Shown piece after piece: positions 17,849 to 26,750 of a stretch of 64,000 nucleotides of DNA (its first letter is position 1; each line of letters starts with the position of its first letter). This DNA comes from Pseudoalteromonas sp. R3 (GTDB lineage Bacteria; Pseudomonadota; Gammaproteobacteria; Enterobacterales; Alteromonadaceae), in contig NZ_CP034834.1 in assembly GCF_004014715.1 (NCBI RefSeq), positions 496,001 through 560,000 on the forward strand, in the 5' to 3' direction. Made by a program: the position numbers and the translations under genes. A model generated the notes under the pieces. That model searched no databases and was not told the origin of the DNA. It saw only the letters and a list, made by a program, of their open reading frames with translations.

Positions 17849-18979
17849 GTGCAGTATCAATTTATCCAGCAACAAGCCGAGCTCGATGCTTTTATAGGAA
17901 AAATTTCAGATAGTCAGGTCCTGGCGATAGACACAGAATTTATGCGTCGCAGAACACTGTACCCTGAAATTGCCCTAATTCAGGTTTATGATGGCGAGCA
18001 TTTGGCGCTGATTGATCCATTGAGCGAGCTAGATTTTTCAGGGTTGTGGCATTTACTTCGTGATGAAGGCATTGTTAAGGTGCTTCATTCACCCTCTGAA
18101 GACATAGAAGTGTTTCAAAAGTTCGCAGGTTTCGTACCCACACCTTTATTTGACACCCAATTTGCACTGCAATTACTTGGGGAAGGCAACTGCGTAGGCT
18201 TTGCCAATATGGTGAAGAACATGCTGGATATTGAACTAGACAAGAGCATGTCCAGAACCGATTGGCTAAAACGGCCGTTGCAGGCCAGTCAACTTGAGTA
18301 TGCAGCAGCGGACGTATTCTACCTGCTTCCTTGCTATAAAGAAATTAACAGTAAAATATCAGGCAGAGGCTTACGTGAAATAGTGATCTCCGAGTCTCAG
18401 CTTATTGCAGCCAAGCGAGCTTACAGAACACCAAATGCTTATTTATATCTCAATATAAAAAATGTCTGGCAGCTAAAGCCCAGAGATCTGGCTGTTCTTC
18501 GTGAACTTGCTAGCTGGCGGCAAAATAAAGCTGAGAAAAAGAATCTTGCGCTTAACTTTGTGCTAAAAGAGCATAATATGGTAGAGATTGCAAAGCGCCG
18601 ACCGAGCTCGCTCAACAGCTTGCGAAATGTTCCGGGTGTTGAGCCAATGGAAGTGAGTCGGTCGGGTAAAGAAATTATCGCCTGTATTGAAAAGGGCAAA
18701 GCGGTGCCAGAAACAGAGTTACCAACGCGGGTGCAACGGCTAATTGATTATCCCGGTTACAAAGGGGCTGCGAAAGAAATAAAACAAGCAATAGCAGAAG
18801 TTGCCAGACAACAAGATATTCCGTTAGATGTGTTTGCGTCCAAAAAGCAGATTAATCAGGTTATAGGGTGGAACTGGAAGTTGGACGCCGAGCAAAGAAA
18901 TACTTTTATGAAACCAGATTTGTTTCTTGGCTGGCGCCATGACGTGCTAAAAGACGCACTGTCCAAGTGGCAAGTCTGA
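17849..18979 (+). CDS. rnd: Rnd, ribonuclease D
   Basis: A 376-aa 3'-to-5' exoribonuclease that trims tRNA and other stable RNA precursors. DEDD-family residues are visible: Asp28 and Glu30 in IDTEFMRR, the Asp in HSPSEDIEVF, and the exo III motif YAAADVFYLLPCY. Two HRDC-like domains follow from about residue 210 (for example LRELASWRQNKAEKKNL). The start is GTG at 17849 with GGGAG before it. It is followed by a bidirectional terminator facing minE. Confidence 0.94.
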   Translation: MQYQFIQQQAELDAFIGKISDSQVLAIDTEFMRRRTLYPEIALIQVYDGEHLALIDPLSELDFSGLWHLLRDEGIVKVLHSPSEDIEVFQKFAGFVPTPLFDTQFALQLLGEGNCVGFANMVKNMLDIELDKSMSRTDWLKRPLQASQLEYAAADVFYLLPCYKEINSKISGRGLREIVISESQLIAAKRAYRTPNAYLYLNIKNVWQLKPRDLAVLRELASWRQNKAEKKNLALNFVLKEHNMVEIAKRRPSSLNSLRNVPGVEPMEVSRSGKEIIACIEKGKAVPETELPTRVQRLIDYPGYKGAAKEIKQAIAEVARQQDIPLDVFASKKQINQVIGWNWKLDAEQRNTFMKPDLFLGWRHDVLKDALSKWQV

Positions 18980-18994
18980 TCCGCTGAAAAACGA

Positions 18995-19019
18995 AAACGC
19001 CGCGTAATACGCGGCGTTT
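18995..19019. terminator. Bidirectional terminator between rnd and minE
   Basis: AAACGCCGCG (18995-19004) and CGCGGCGTTT (19010-19019) form a perfect 10-bp stem with loop TAATA, flanked by A- and T-rich ends on both sides. It serves the two convergent transcripts. Confidence 0.9.
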
Positions 19020-19030
19020 CTGTTTAGAGT

Positions 19031-19294
19031 CTATTTTTGCTCATCATCGGGCAATGTGACGTTGAGTTCCAGTACTGCTAAATCATCTTCATTTTGCTCA
19101 AACTGGACGTTGACTGCATCTGAGTCAACCTTGACATACTTACGGATCACTTCGAGAATGTCTTGTTTTAGTTGTGGCAGATAATCGGGAGTGCCTCGCT
19201 TAGAGCGTTCATGGGCAACGATTATTTGTAACCGCTCTTTAGCCAGCGATGCGCTGGACTTTTTCTCGGATCGAAAATAATCAAGTAAAGACAC
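19031..19294 (-). CDS. minE: MinE, cell division topological specificity factor
   Basis: Activates MinD ATPase and drives the pole-to-pole oscillation that keeps MinC away from midcell. The 87-aa product begins [20 protein letters not shown], matching the membrane-targeting and anti-MinCD helix, followed by the [11 protein letters not shown] contact helix and a dimerisation domain ending in [10 protein letters not shown] set the start at the GTG at 19294, preceded by GGAGG; an upstream TTG in frame would overlap minD and add four residues not found in the family. It starts one base after the minD stop. Confidence 0.95.
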   Translation of the reverse strand: MSLLDYFRSEKKSSASLAKERLQIIVAHERSKRGTPDYLPQLKQDILEVIRKYVKVDSDAVNVQFEQNEDDLAVLELNVTLPDDEQK

Positions 19295-19295
19295 A

Positions 19296-20105
19296 TTAAC
19301 CTCCAAAAATCCGCTTTAGCAGTCCTTTCTTTTCAACATTCAAAAACCTGAAGTCGACAATTTCACCTAACAAACGGTTGATGGCATCGCTGTATGCCTG
19401 GCCTGCGTCCGACTCTGTATCCAGGATAACGGGTTGCCCTGAGTTAGATGCATTTAACACAGCCTTAGATTCAGGGATCACGCCGAGTAAATCAATGGCC
19501 AAAATTTCCTGGACATCTTCGACCGATAGCATGTCACCACTTTCGACTCGTTCCGGATTATAGCGGGTAAGCAACAAGTGCTCTTTTACTGGCTCAAGAC
19601 CATCTTCCGCACGCTTTGATTTGCTTTGTAAAATACCTAGAATGCGATCCGAGTCACGCACGGAAGACACTTCCGGGTTAGTGGTGACAATAGCTTCGTC
19701 AGCGAAGTACAAGGCCATCATTGCACCGGCCTCAATGCCAGCAGGTGAATCACAGATGATGAAGTCGAAGTCTTCCGACATTTCCTTTAATACTCGCTCA
19801 ACGCCTTCTTTAGTCAGGGCATCTTTGTCACGAGTTTGTGATGCTGGCAGAATGTAGAGCTTCTCTACGCGCTTATCTTTGATAAGTGCCTGATTAAGGT
19901 TAGCTTCGCCATTTATGACGTTTACAAAGTCATAGACTACCCGACGCTCGCAGCCCATGATGAGATCTAAGTTACGCAGGCCAATATCAAAGTCGATAAT
20001 GGCTGTTTTGTATCCTTTAAGTGCCAGACCTGTGCCGATCGCTGCACTTGATGTGGTTTTACCTACACCACCTTTACCTGAAGTTACGACAATAATCTTT
20101 GCCAT
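19296..20105 (-). CDS. minD: MinD, septum-site determining ATPase
   Basis: A 269-aa deviant Walker ATPase that binds the inner membrane in its ATP form and recruits MinC. The signature [15 protein letters not shown] lies at residues 10-24, switch I/II are [10 protein letters not shown] and [11 protein letters not shown], and the C-terminal amphipathic membrane-targeting helix is [11 protein letters not shown]. It starts five bases after minC and abuts minE in the standard operon. Confidence 0.97.
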   Translation of the reverse strand: MAKIIVVTSGKGGVGKTTSSAAIGTGLALKGYKTAIIDFDIGLRNLDLIMGCERRVVYDFVNVINGEANLNQALIKDKRVEKLYILPASQTRDKDALTKEGVERVLKEMSEDFDFIICDSPAGIEAGAMMALYFADEAIVTTNPEVSSVRDSDRILGILQSKSKRAEDGLEPVKEHLLLTRYNPERVESGDMLSVEDVQEILAIDLLGVIPESKAVLNASNSGQPVILDTESDAGQAYSDAINRLLGEIVDFRFLNVEKKGLLKRIFGG

Positions 20106-20110
20106 CTGAA

Positions 20111-20812
20111 TTATCCTTTGACCAATGCTGTTAATTCTAATGATTCGTTATTTTGTGAAATCTGGCAGGCTTTGCCCCAATGCTCTCCTTGTAAAGAGTC
20201 ACAGATCCAATAACTGCCGCCCACTGAAACAAGTTCTGCTTCTAGCTTCTGGCAGTAAATACTTGCCTCATGATTCCCTTGCGCACCAGCGATAGCACGT
20301 CCTCTGAGTGTGCCATAGATGTGAATATTGCCGTCGGCAATGACCTCAGCACCATGACTGACAGCCCCCAGTACAATGAGGTCTCGATCCTTTGCGTAAA
20401 TTTGTTGCCCAGAACGAACTGTGCTGTTGATAACCTGAGCGCCCAGATAGACTTCTTTTTCTACTACTTGCGTATCGGGATTTTCCTGAGTCACAGGTTT
20501 GACGTCTTTAGTATAGTTAAGTACGGACAGGCCTATTTCTTTCGCCTCAGCATTGTGCTGTTCTGTACCATTACATATACCAACCGGGTTCAATGCCAGC
20601 TCTGCGAGAATGCGTTTTAAATCGCTAAGGACAATGCCCTGTTCCTGAACGTCGGCGAGATTGATGACGATAGGTGCTCCCTTAAAAAATTTAGGAGCCT
20701 GGGAAATTTTATCACTCAGTTGTTGTTTTACATTGCCAAGGTCGGCGTCGAAGAGGTGTAAAACTGAGAGTGTAAACAGGTTTCCCTTCAATTCAAAAGA
20801 CTGTGTAGACAT
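20111..20812 (-). CDS. minC: MinC, septum site-determining protein
   Basis: A 233-aa FtsZ polymerisation inhibitor. Residues 1-110 form the MinC N domain that acts on FtsZ. The C-terminal beta-helix from about 125 (GAQVINSTVRSGQQIYAKDR, AEVIADGNIHIYGTLRGRA) binds MinD and dimerises. The order minC-minD-minE is conserved. It is transcribed divergently from ycgL, as in other gammaproteobacteria. Confidence 0.96.
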   Translation of the reverse strand: MSTQSFELKGNLFTLSVLHLFDADLGNVKQQLSDKISQAPKFFKGAPIVINLADVQEQGIVLSDLKRILAELALNPVGICNGTEQHNAEAKEIGLSVLNYTKDVKPVTQENPDTQVVEKEVYLGAQVINSTVRSGQQIYAKDRDLIVLGAVSHGAEVIADGNIHIYGTLRGRAIAGAQGNHEASIYCQKLEAELVSVGGSYWICDSLQGEHWGKACQISQNNESLELTALVKG

Positions 20813-20955
20813 AAGCGCTCAATACCAGTGCGAACTCTGATTAATATTGTTCTGACCCCGTACTCTGTACGTTTGAGAGTCGCAAAACTTTCCAAATATT
20901 ATATAGGTCATGGTATAGTGCTGCTCTCAGATTAGCAAGATTTTATAGGGTTATA

Positions 20956-21237
20956 ATGCTAGCCGCAGTATATAAAAGTAGTAAAAAAGCCGATACTTAT
21001 CTTTTTATTGAAAAACGAGACGATTTTAGCAAAGTCCCTGACCCTTTAATGGCGACTTTTGGTACGCCAATATTCGTAATCATTGTGGATTTAGCAAAAC
21101 GCACCAAACTCGGAGTTGCTGATTTAAGTAACGTTAAGCAAAAATTAATCGACGATGGGTTCTATTTGCAGCTGCCGCCTCCACAAGAAAATCTTCTGGA
21201 CGAATTAAAAAGACAAAACGGAGTAAAAAGTGACTAA
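20956..21237 (+). CDS. ycgL: YcgL domain protein
   Basis: A 93-aa protein of the YcgL family (MLAAVYKSSKKADTYLFIEK, then FSKVPDPLMATFGTPIFV and the LPPPQENLL tail). YcgL proteins are small alpha/beta proteins of unknown biochemical role found next to minC in many gammaproteobacteria. It overlaps the start of the lytic transglycosylase gene by 8 bp, so the two are cotranslated. Confidence 0.9.
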   Translation: MLAAVYKSSKKADTYLFIEKRDDFSKVPDPLMATFGTPIFVIIVDLAKRTKLGVADLSNVKQKLIDDGFYLQLPPPQENLLDELKRQNGVKSD

Positions 21238-22249
21238 AACACTATCCGCAATATTAGTATCTTTATGTCTGGCATCGCAAACCGTTAAAGCAGATGATCA
21301 GGCACGCTTTGATAGTTACGTAGAAGTGCTAAAAGCTGAAGCCCTCGAAAGAGGCTATGAGCAGGCCCTGATTGAAAAGGCATTTAGTACGGTCAAATTC
21401 AAAAAGAAAGTGATTAAACAGGATAAGAACCAGCCCGAAATAGTCGAGACGCTGGAAACTTATTTGCCAAAACGTGTACCAGACTGGAAAGTTCAACGCG
21501 CAAGAAAGCTCTATAAAGAAAACAAAGAGCTGCTGAATAAGATCAGCAAAGACTTTGGTGTACAGGGCCGCTTTATCGTTGCTTTATGGGGACTTGAAAG
21601 TAGTTTTGGACGCGTACAGGGCGGTTACCCTGTGATAAGCTCACTCGTTACTTTGGCGTTTGACGGTCGTCGTGAAGCACTCTATAAGCGCCAGTTATGG
21701 GCCGCGCTTGATATTCTGAAAGATGGTCATGTTGATATCGATAATTTCAAAGGCTCATGGGCCGGAGCCATGGGCCAGTCACAGTTTATGCCGACTTCAT
21801 TTAATTCTTATGCTGTTGATTATAACAATGACGGTAAAAAGGATATCTGGACCAGCAAAGAAGATGCATTAGCATCGATAGCAAACTACCTTAAAAGTGT
21901 GGGCTGGAATGATAATCTGACATGGGGTCGTCAGGTAAAATTGCCTGAGGACTTCCCGATTCAGTATGTGCTAAAACGCGGGTCGAAAAATCACAAGCAA
22001 TGGCTGGAGTACTGGCGTGATTCTGAGCGCACACTCGAAGAGTGGCAAAACTTAGGTGTAAGACGTACAGATGGCACTGATCTGCCTAAGGTAAATATTA
22101 GCGCCGCTTTAGTAATGCCGGATGACATAAATGGTCGTATGTACCTGGCTTACAACAACTACAAAGCGCTAATGAACTGGAACCGAAGCTACTATTTCGC
22201 AACCAGTGTAGGCTATTTATCAGATCGTATTGGTTACCCCAAAATTTAA
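21230..22249 (+). CDS. Periplasmic lytic murein transglycosylase, MltB family
   Basis: A 339-aa SLT_2-family enzyme that cleaves peptidoglycan to 1,6-anhydroMurNAc products. A short signal peptide ends at VKA (residue 21), giving a soluble periplasmic form rather than a lipoprotein. The catalytic Glu123 lies in ALWGLESSFGRVQGGYPV; WAGAMGQSQFMPTSFNSYAV and SIANYLKSVGW are family hallmarks. The start is GTG at 21230 with CGGAG before it and inside ycgL. A strong terminator follows. Its anhydro products connect functionally with AnmK elsewhere in the window. Confidence 0.92.
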   Translation: MTKTLSAILVSLCLASQTVKADDQARFDSYVEVLKAEALERGYEQALIEKAFSTVKFKKKVIKQDKNQPEIVETLETYLPKRVPDWKVQRARKLYKENKELLNKISKDFGVQGRFIVALWGLESSFGRVQGGYPVISSLVTLAFDGRREALYKRQLWAALDILKDGHVDIDNFKGSWAGAMGQSQFMPTSFNSYAVDYNNDGKKDIWTSKEDALASIANYLKSVGWNDNLTWGRQVKLPEDFPIQYVLKRGSKNHKQWLEYWRDSERTLEEWQNLGVRRTDGTDLPKVNISAALVMPDDINGRMYLAYNNYKALMNWNRSYYFATSVGYLSDRIGYPKI

Positions 22250-22273
22250 TCATTTATATAGAACACTAAAATA

Positions 22274-22304
22274 AAAAAGGCAGCGTGCGGGCTGCCTTTT
22301 TGGT
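22274..22304. terminator. Bidirectional terminator
   Basis: AAAAAGGCAGC (22274-22284) and GCTGCCTTTTT (22291-22301) form an 11-bp stem with a 6-base loop between mltB-like and the convergent oxidase operon; A and T tails serve both directions. Confidence 0.92.
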
Positions 22305-22324
22305 TGGGCTAATGCAAGTGAAAA

Positions 22325-23323
22325 TCAGTAGTAGCTCAGGTCCTGTGTTTTCCCCCAGAAAACCCGGTAAGAAAATAATGTGTAGCCAATGATGGCTGGG
22401 ACCACCAGCACCACGCCGTAAAGCATGAAGGTCAGAGCTGACGGATCGGCAAGGGCGTCGAATATGGTGAGCGTTCCCGGCACAACGTAAGGGAAGAAGC
22501 TATACACCAGGCCAAAAAAGCACAGTAGAAATATGATGACTGTGATTGCAAAGGGTAACCAGCACCCATGGTTTGGGTTACGTTCAAGCTTGACCAGTAC
22601 CCTGTCTTGTAATATGAAAAGAACCATGCAGAACAATGGCAGTGGCAACAGTAACAGGCTAAGTTCGTTGCCAAACCAGCGCGCTTGTACGTAGGCGTTG
22701 ATCAGCGGGTTGACCATAGAAACGGCCAGTACACCCAATAAAGCAATAAGATTACTCAATCGGCACCAGCGGATGGCTGAACTTTGTATTTCACCTTCGC
22801 ATTTCATGATCAACCATCCAGCGCCTATTAAAGTGTAAGCTGCGATAACGCCGACGCCACTTAGCGCGGCAAACAGATGGCTTGCAATGCTGTGCTCAAA
22901 CGACATCACATACAAACCCAGCATATAACCTTGGGAAAATGCAGTGATCAGACTGCCCAACCTGAAGCAGCGGTCCCAGGTCCTGCGATAGCGGGTTTTT
23001 GCTTTAGCACGAAAATCAAACGCGACACCTCTTAATATTAGACCCAACAACATAAACGCGATGGGTAAGTAGAGTGCCTGTAAGATAATCGAATGTGCAG
23101 TAGGAAATGCGATTAATGCAAGACCAACAGCCAGTACCAGCCAGGTTTCATTGGCATCCCAGAAAGGGCCAATAGAAGCTATCATAGTATCTGCTGCAGA
23201 CTTATTGTTACCTGGCAGCAAAATACCGACCCCCAAGTCATAGCCGTCCAGTACAGCATAAACGATAATCGCCAGAGCCATCAGGGCGCTGTAGAGCAAA
23301 GCAAGATATTCAGCGCTAAACAT
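22325..23323 (-). CDS. cydB: Cytochrome bd-type ubiquinol oxidase subunit II (CydB/CioB)
   Basis: A 332-aa integral membrane protein with about nine helices, the CydB-family partner of subunit I. Typical motifs are YAVLDGYDLGVGILLP near the N terminus, ANETWLVLAVG and FRAKAKTRYRRTWDRCF. I chose the ATG at 23323, with GGGAGG before it, over an upstream start that adds an unlikely basic extension. It overlaps cydA by 8 bp. Together they form a quinol oxidase that reduces oxygen to water without proton pumping. Confidence 0.93.
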   Translation of the reverse strand: MFSAEYLALLYSALMALAIIVYAVLDGYDLGVGILLPGNNKSAADTMIASIGPFWDANETWLVLAVGLALIAFPTAHSIILQALYLPIAFMLLGLILRGVAFDFRAKAKTRYRRTWDRCFRLGSLITAFSQGYMLGLYVMSFEHSIASHLFAALSGVGVIAAYTLIGAGWLIMKCEGEIQSSAIRWCRLSNLIALLGVLAVSMVNPLINAYVQARWFGNELSLLLLPLPLFCMVLFILQDRVLVKLERNPNHGCWLPFAITVIIFLLCFFGLVYSFFPYVVPGTLTIFDALADPSALTFMLYGVVLVVPAIIGYTLFSYRVFWGKTQDLSYY

Positions 23324-24659
23324 ATTGGCCTCCCTGAACCTGTGTTGTCTGATACTCTTCAACTTGAACGGCATTGCGCGCGGTGTAGAACAGCGTTTTT
23401 ATGTAAGCTGCCAGCAAAACTGCATATAAAGTCAGGTAACCAATCAAGGTCAGCAAGACGTGTTCACTGGGTACATTCGTAACCAGCTCCTCAATTTTTA
23501 CCAGACCACTGACCATAAACGGCTGGCGACCAATTTCTGTGACATACCAGCCAGCCAGCGTGGCTATCCAACCTGAAAATGTCATGGCGACTAAAGCTTT
23601 CAGCTGCCAGGTCGGTAGGGTCGAGCGTTTCCATAAGGTATAACGGGTCACTAAGGCGACGAGTATCATTAAAACGCCTATCCCAACCATGATTCTAAAA
23701 CCAAAAAATACAGGTTTAACCGGCGGGTGTTCCCCTTTAAATTCATTAAGTCCCTTAATTTCGCCTTCGGCCTCGTGCGTCAGGATCAGACTAGCCAGCT
23801 TGGGAATAGCGATTTCAAAGTGATTGGTTCTGGTTTGCTCATCCGGTATGGCAAAGAGCAACAACGGCGCACCTCGTTCGGTTTCCCATACACCTTCCAT
23901 CGCGGCTACTTTTTGTGGTTGGTGCTCAAAGGTGTTCAGACCGTGCAAATCACCGACAAACATTTGCATCGGGGCGAGCAGGGCTGCGACCGTCAGCGAT
24001 ATTTTTAAGGTAAGTTTAGGGGCGTGCTTGTGATCCTCTTTAAGCAGTCGATACGCGCTTATTCCAGCCATCAGAAAAGATGCGGTGAGCCCGCTTGCCA
24101 GCAACATATGAAAAAAGCGATAACCAAATGACGGATTAAAGATGATCTCAAACCAGTCTTTGGGATAGAACACCCCATCTACAAGCGTGTAGCCAGTCGG
24201 AGTTTGCAACCAGCTGTTCAAGGATAATATCCAAAAAGCCGACAGGGTAGTGCCTATAGCGACTATGAGTGTTGCAAAGGTATGCAGTCGCGGACTGACA
24301 CGCTTCATGCCAAACAGCATAATGCCCAAAAAGGTGGCTTCCATAAAAAAGGCGGTGAGCACTTCGTAACCAAGTAAGGGTCCTGCGATATTGCCAATAC
24401 GCTCCATAAATCCGGGCCAATTGGTGCCAAATTGAAAAGACATGGTGATACCACTAACGACGCCGAGCGCAAAAGTGAGGGCAAATATTTTTACCCAAAA
24501 TCGATAGGCTCTGAGCCATACCGCCTCGCCGGTTCGGTCGTAACGGAACTTGAAGAACACCAGAAACCAGGCCAGAGCAATGGTGATGGTAGGAAAAAGA
24601 ATATGAAAGCTTATATTTGCCGCAAATTGAATACGCGACAACATTAGGGTATCAAGCAT
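23316..24659 (-). CDS. cydA: Cytochrome bd-type ubiquinol oxidase subunit I, short Q-loop (CioA-like)
   Basis: A 447-aa membrane protein holding hemes b558, b595 and d. Conserved ligands are visible: His19, His184 and the Glu99/Glu107 pair in GYEVLTAFFMEATF, plus EIGRQPF. The protein is much shorter than E. coli CydA (about 520 aa) because of a short Q-loop, which places it in the cyanide-insensitive oxidase (Cio) group. No cydX-like small gene is seen after cydB. Its operon probably starts at the GbsR-type regulator 126 bp upstream. Confidence 0.93.
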   Translation of the reverse strand: MLDTLMLSRIQFAANISFHILFPTITIALAWFLVFFKFRYDRTGEAVWLRAYRFWVKIFALTFALGVVSGITMSFQFGTNWPGFMERIGNIAGPLLGYEVLTAFFMEATFLGIMLFGMKRVSPRLHTFATLIVAIGTTLSAFWILSLNSWLQTPTGYTLVDGVFYPKDWFEIIFNPSFGYRFFHMLLASGLTASFLMAGISAYRLLKEDHKHAPKLTLKISLTVAALLAPMQMFVGDLHGLNTFEHQPQKVAAMEGVWETERGAPLLLFAIPDEQTRTNHFEIAIPKLASLILTHEAEGEIKGLNEFKGEHPPVKPVFFGFRIMVGIGVLMILVALVTRYTLWKRSTLPTWQLKALVAMTFSGWIATLAGWYVTEIGRQPFMVSGLVKIEELVTNVPSEHVLLTLIGYLTLYAVLLAAYIKTLFYTARNAVQVEEYQTTQVQGGQYV

Positions 24660-24785
24660 GACGCACCTCGCATATTATATCAGCCTGGCCGAGTCCAGAT
24701 CAGGTAAAACGGTTTCGCTGATACGACTGTAGCGCGCGGGCACGAACCGCGCACAATGAAGAAGTCCTTTTCATCAGCCACTCGT

Positions 24786-25331
24786 TTAGGACTTTCTGAG
24801 TAGCTTGTCCTTTAAATCGATGACCTTGCTTACTGAAGAGCCCAGTTTCATCAAGGATTGCAACTGCTCGGGTGTGAGCCGTTGCAGTTCAGCAGACCAT
24901 TTAGTGACTGTTTCCAGTAAGTCGTGGATGGATTGCATTTGTTCTTGCGCGTACTTTTCTTCTGGAGAATTCGCGCTGTCTAGAATTTGGTCTCTTAACA
25001 GGGTCAGGGTTGGGTCAATTTCGCGTTTACGACGCTCTTCAAAAACACGGTTTGCCAGATCCCAGATACTGCCATTTGGCGAGTAGTATTCTTTTCTGTC
25101 GCCGGGAATATGATGAACCTTAACCAGTTGCCATGATTGCAGCTCTTTGATGCCCATGCTGACATTGCCTCTTGAGATTTTGAGAGCTTCAGCAATCTCG
25201 TTGGCCGTTAGAGGCTTCTCATTGATGACAAGCAGGCCAACCATTTGACCAATGGTGCGGTTGAAGCCCCAGCGGCTTCCCATCTCTCCGCAGTGGAGAA
25301 CGAAGTTTTCGATTTTTGGTGATAGCTGCAT
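24786..25331 (-). CDS. GbsR/MarR-type transcriptional regulator
   Basis: A 181-aa winged-helix protein: MGSRWGFNRTIGQMVGLL is the GbsR-family opening, ANEIAEALKISRGNVSMGI the helix-turn-helix, and GDRKEYYSP the wing. A long C-terminal helical region (110-181) probably dimerises. It is the first gene before cydA-cydB on the same strand. A palindrome that covers its own predicted promoter suggests autoregulation, and by read-through control of the oxidase. Ligand unknown. Confidence 0.88.
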   Translation of the reverse strand: MQLSPKIENFVLHCGEMGSRWGFNRTIGQMVGLLVINEKPLTANEIAEALKISRGNVSMGIKELQSWQLVKVHHIPGDRKEYYSPNGSIWDLANRVFEERRKREIDPTLTLLRDQILDSANSPEEKYAQEQMQSIHDLLETVTKWSAELQRLTPEQLQSLMKLGSSVSKVIDLKDKLLRKS

Positions 25332-25335
25332 TTTG

Positions 25336-25361
25336 AAAGTTTCAGTAATTATTGAAACTTT
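25336..25361 (-). promoter_or_regulatory. Palindromic operator over the regulator/oxidase promoter
   Basis: AAAGTTTCA (25336-25344) and TGAAACTTT (25353-25361) are perfect 9-bp inverted arms with an 8-base spacer, starting 5 bp before the ATG. A minus-strand AATAAT (25348-25353) inside it would be the -10 of a promoter activated from the FNR box. Its position fits repression by the adjacent GbsR/MarR protein. Confidence 0.65.
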
Positions 25362-25376
25362 AATATATAGTGCTGA

Positions 25377-25390
25377 TTGATTTGGATCAA
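25377..25390 (-). promoter_or_regulatory. FNR/Anr-like box
   Basis: TTGATTTGGATCAA is a perfect match to the FNR consensus TTGAT-N4-ATCAA. Its centre is 41.5 bp upstream of a start point at about 25342, the class II activator distance, and an AATAAT -10 lies in the right place. Oxygen-responsive control of the regulator and bd oxidase genes is the natural reading. Confidence 0.7.
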
Positions 25391-25500
25391 GCCATAAATC
25401 AAACTAATTTAATGAGTAAGAGAAGATAAAAATGGGAAAGCATGGATGTCTACTTTCCCATCGGTTGAAGGATGTTCTTATCTTGGGGTTTAAGCATTTA

Positions 25501-26088
25501 CTAAGCGTGTTTGCCTGTTTCCCAGCGTTCATTCAGCAAAGTCTCGCCTGCGTCTATGGCGCCCGGCTCCAAAGTGGTTGCCATAGAGTCATTCCAGCGG
25601 TTCAAATAGCCAAATAAGGCGATGACGCCAAGGATCTCTACAATTTCGCCATCATCCCAGTGTGCCTGCATAGCGGTTTCAATGTGTGCATCCACTGCAT
25701 TGGGTACACTTGATGCCGCAAGAGCAAATTCAAAAGCTGCTTTTTCTGCGTCGGTGTAAACTTCACTGTCACGGAACTGCCAGATTTGCTCCAATCTTTC
25801 GTCAGTACCGCCATAACGCTGTGCTGCAAGTATAGTATGTGCTTCACAGTAACGGCATCCAGTGTTTGCACTGGTTATGTAACCTATCAGTCTTTTAAGC
25901 TCTGAAGTGACACGACCATGGTTTTCCATAACTGCTTTGTTCAGGTTTATGAAAGCGCGAGCTATGGCTGGTCGAATTTGCATGGTGAGTACACTGTTAG
26001 GGCAAAAACCAAGTGTCTCATTAAAAAACTTTGCTAATTCTGCGACTTCCTGATCATGTTCTTGTGACAATGGGTTAACTAAGGGCAT
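25501..26088 (-). CDS. AhpD-like carboxymuconolactone decarboxylase family protein
   Basis: A 195-aa all-helical protein of the peroxidase-related AhpD-like group. The redox motif is GCRYCEAHT, with Cys78, Cys81 and His84 as expected for a CxxC-x2-H active site. The NRWNDSMATTLEP segment near the C terminus is typical. Such proteins reduce peroxides or quinone-like compounds using a thiol relay; the physiological substrate is unknown. It is divergent from a MarR-type regulator, with a palindrome in between, a common arrangement for redox-responsive detoxification genes. Confidence 0.88.
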   Translation of the reverse strand: MPLVNPLSQEHDQEVAELAKFFNETLGFCPNSVLTMQIRPAIARAFINLNKAVMENHGRVTSELKRLIGYITSANTGCRYCEAHTILAAQRYGGTDERLEQIWQFRDSEVYTDAEKAAFEFALAASSVPNAVDAHIETAMQAHWDDGEIVEILGVIALFGYLNRWNDSMATTLEPGAIDAGETLLNERWETGKHA

Positions 26089-26112
26089 ACTGTTTTCCTG
26101 TTAATGTTTATA

Positions 26113-26128
26113 TGTTGCATATGCAACA
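26113..26128. promoter_or_regulatory. MarR-type operator in divergent promoter region
   Basis: TGTTGCATATGCAACA is a perfect 16-bp palindrome midway between the AhpD-like gene (start 26088) and the MarR gene (start 26151). Palindromes of the form TTGCAT-ATGCAA are typical MarR-family targets, so control of both genes by the adjacent regulator is likely. Confidence 0.75.
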
Positions 26129-26150
26129 ACTATATGTGTAGAGGTACAAA

Positions 26151-26750
26151 TTGTCCAGTGACAATGAAATGAAAATTGCTATTGCCAACAGAAAACATGC
26201 TTTGGCGGTAACAAACCCAAAAAAAGATGCACTCGATCTGGCTGCCCACGTGCCTTTTCAGGTTGCTGTTGTAAGTAACCTTTTATCACTTGACCGTGAT
26301 CCGGTTATTCGCTCTTTGACTGAGCTTAATACCCGGGAATTGAGGGTGTTGCTCAACGTGGGGTCATACGGGCCAATTACAGCTGCTGAAGTAAGTTATC
26401 AATCGCGGCTTGACCCCTATTCAGTTACACGGGCTGTAAATGCTTTACTTAAGCTTGGACTGGTCCAGTCAACAGAGATTACAGGCAAAAGTAAGCCTGT
26501 TGTACTAACCGCGGAAGGCGAAAATGTTTACTACGAAGTCACAGCACACGTGCGTAAAAGAGAGCAGATGCTGACAGCGCATATGACTGAAGATGAAAAG
26601 GCCTTACTTGAGACCCTGTTGATCAAACTGGAGCTAACAGCAGAAGAAATATTGGCAAACGAAGTGACTGAGATGGAAGCACAAGGGCAAGTGGTGACCC
26701 GCGACCACAAAGAAATGCTACGTTGGCATAAACGTAGCAGACACGGTTAA
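26151..26750 (+). CDS. MarR-family transcriptional regulator
   Basis: A 199-aa winged-helix regulator: LRVLLNVGSYGPITAAEV, then SRLDPYSVTRAVNALLKLGL as the recognition helix and TGKSKPVVLTAEG as the wing; long flanking helices give the dimer. The frame opens with TTG at 26151, which has AGAGGT six bases upstream; an ATG six codons later is the alternative start. Divergent from the AhpD-like gene over a palindrome, and its stop directly abuts the stop of the convergent lipoprotein gene with no spacer. Confidence 0.88.
   Translation: MSSDNEMKIAIANRKHALAVTNPKKDALDLAAHVPFQVAVVSNLLSLDRDPVIRSLTELNTRELRVLLNVGSYGPITAAEVSYQSRLDPYSVTRAVNALLKLGLVQSTEITGKSKPVVLTAEGENVYYEVTAHVRKREQMLTAHMTEDEKALLETLLIKLELTAEEILANEVTEMEAQGQVVTRDHKEMLRWHKRSRHG

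Noticed and set aside
24674..24679. TATAAT on the minus strand just before cydA as a separate promoter
   Set aside because: It would put the transcription start on or next to the ribosome site, leaving almost no leader; cotranscription with the regulator is preferred.
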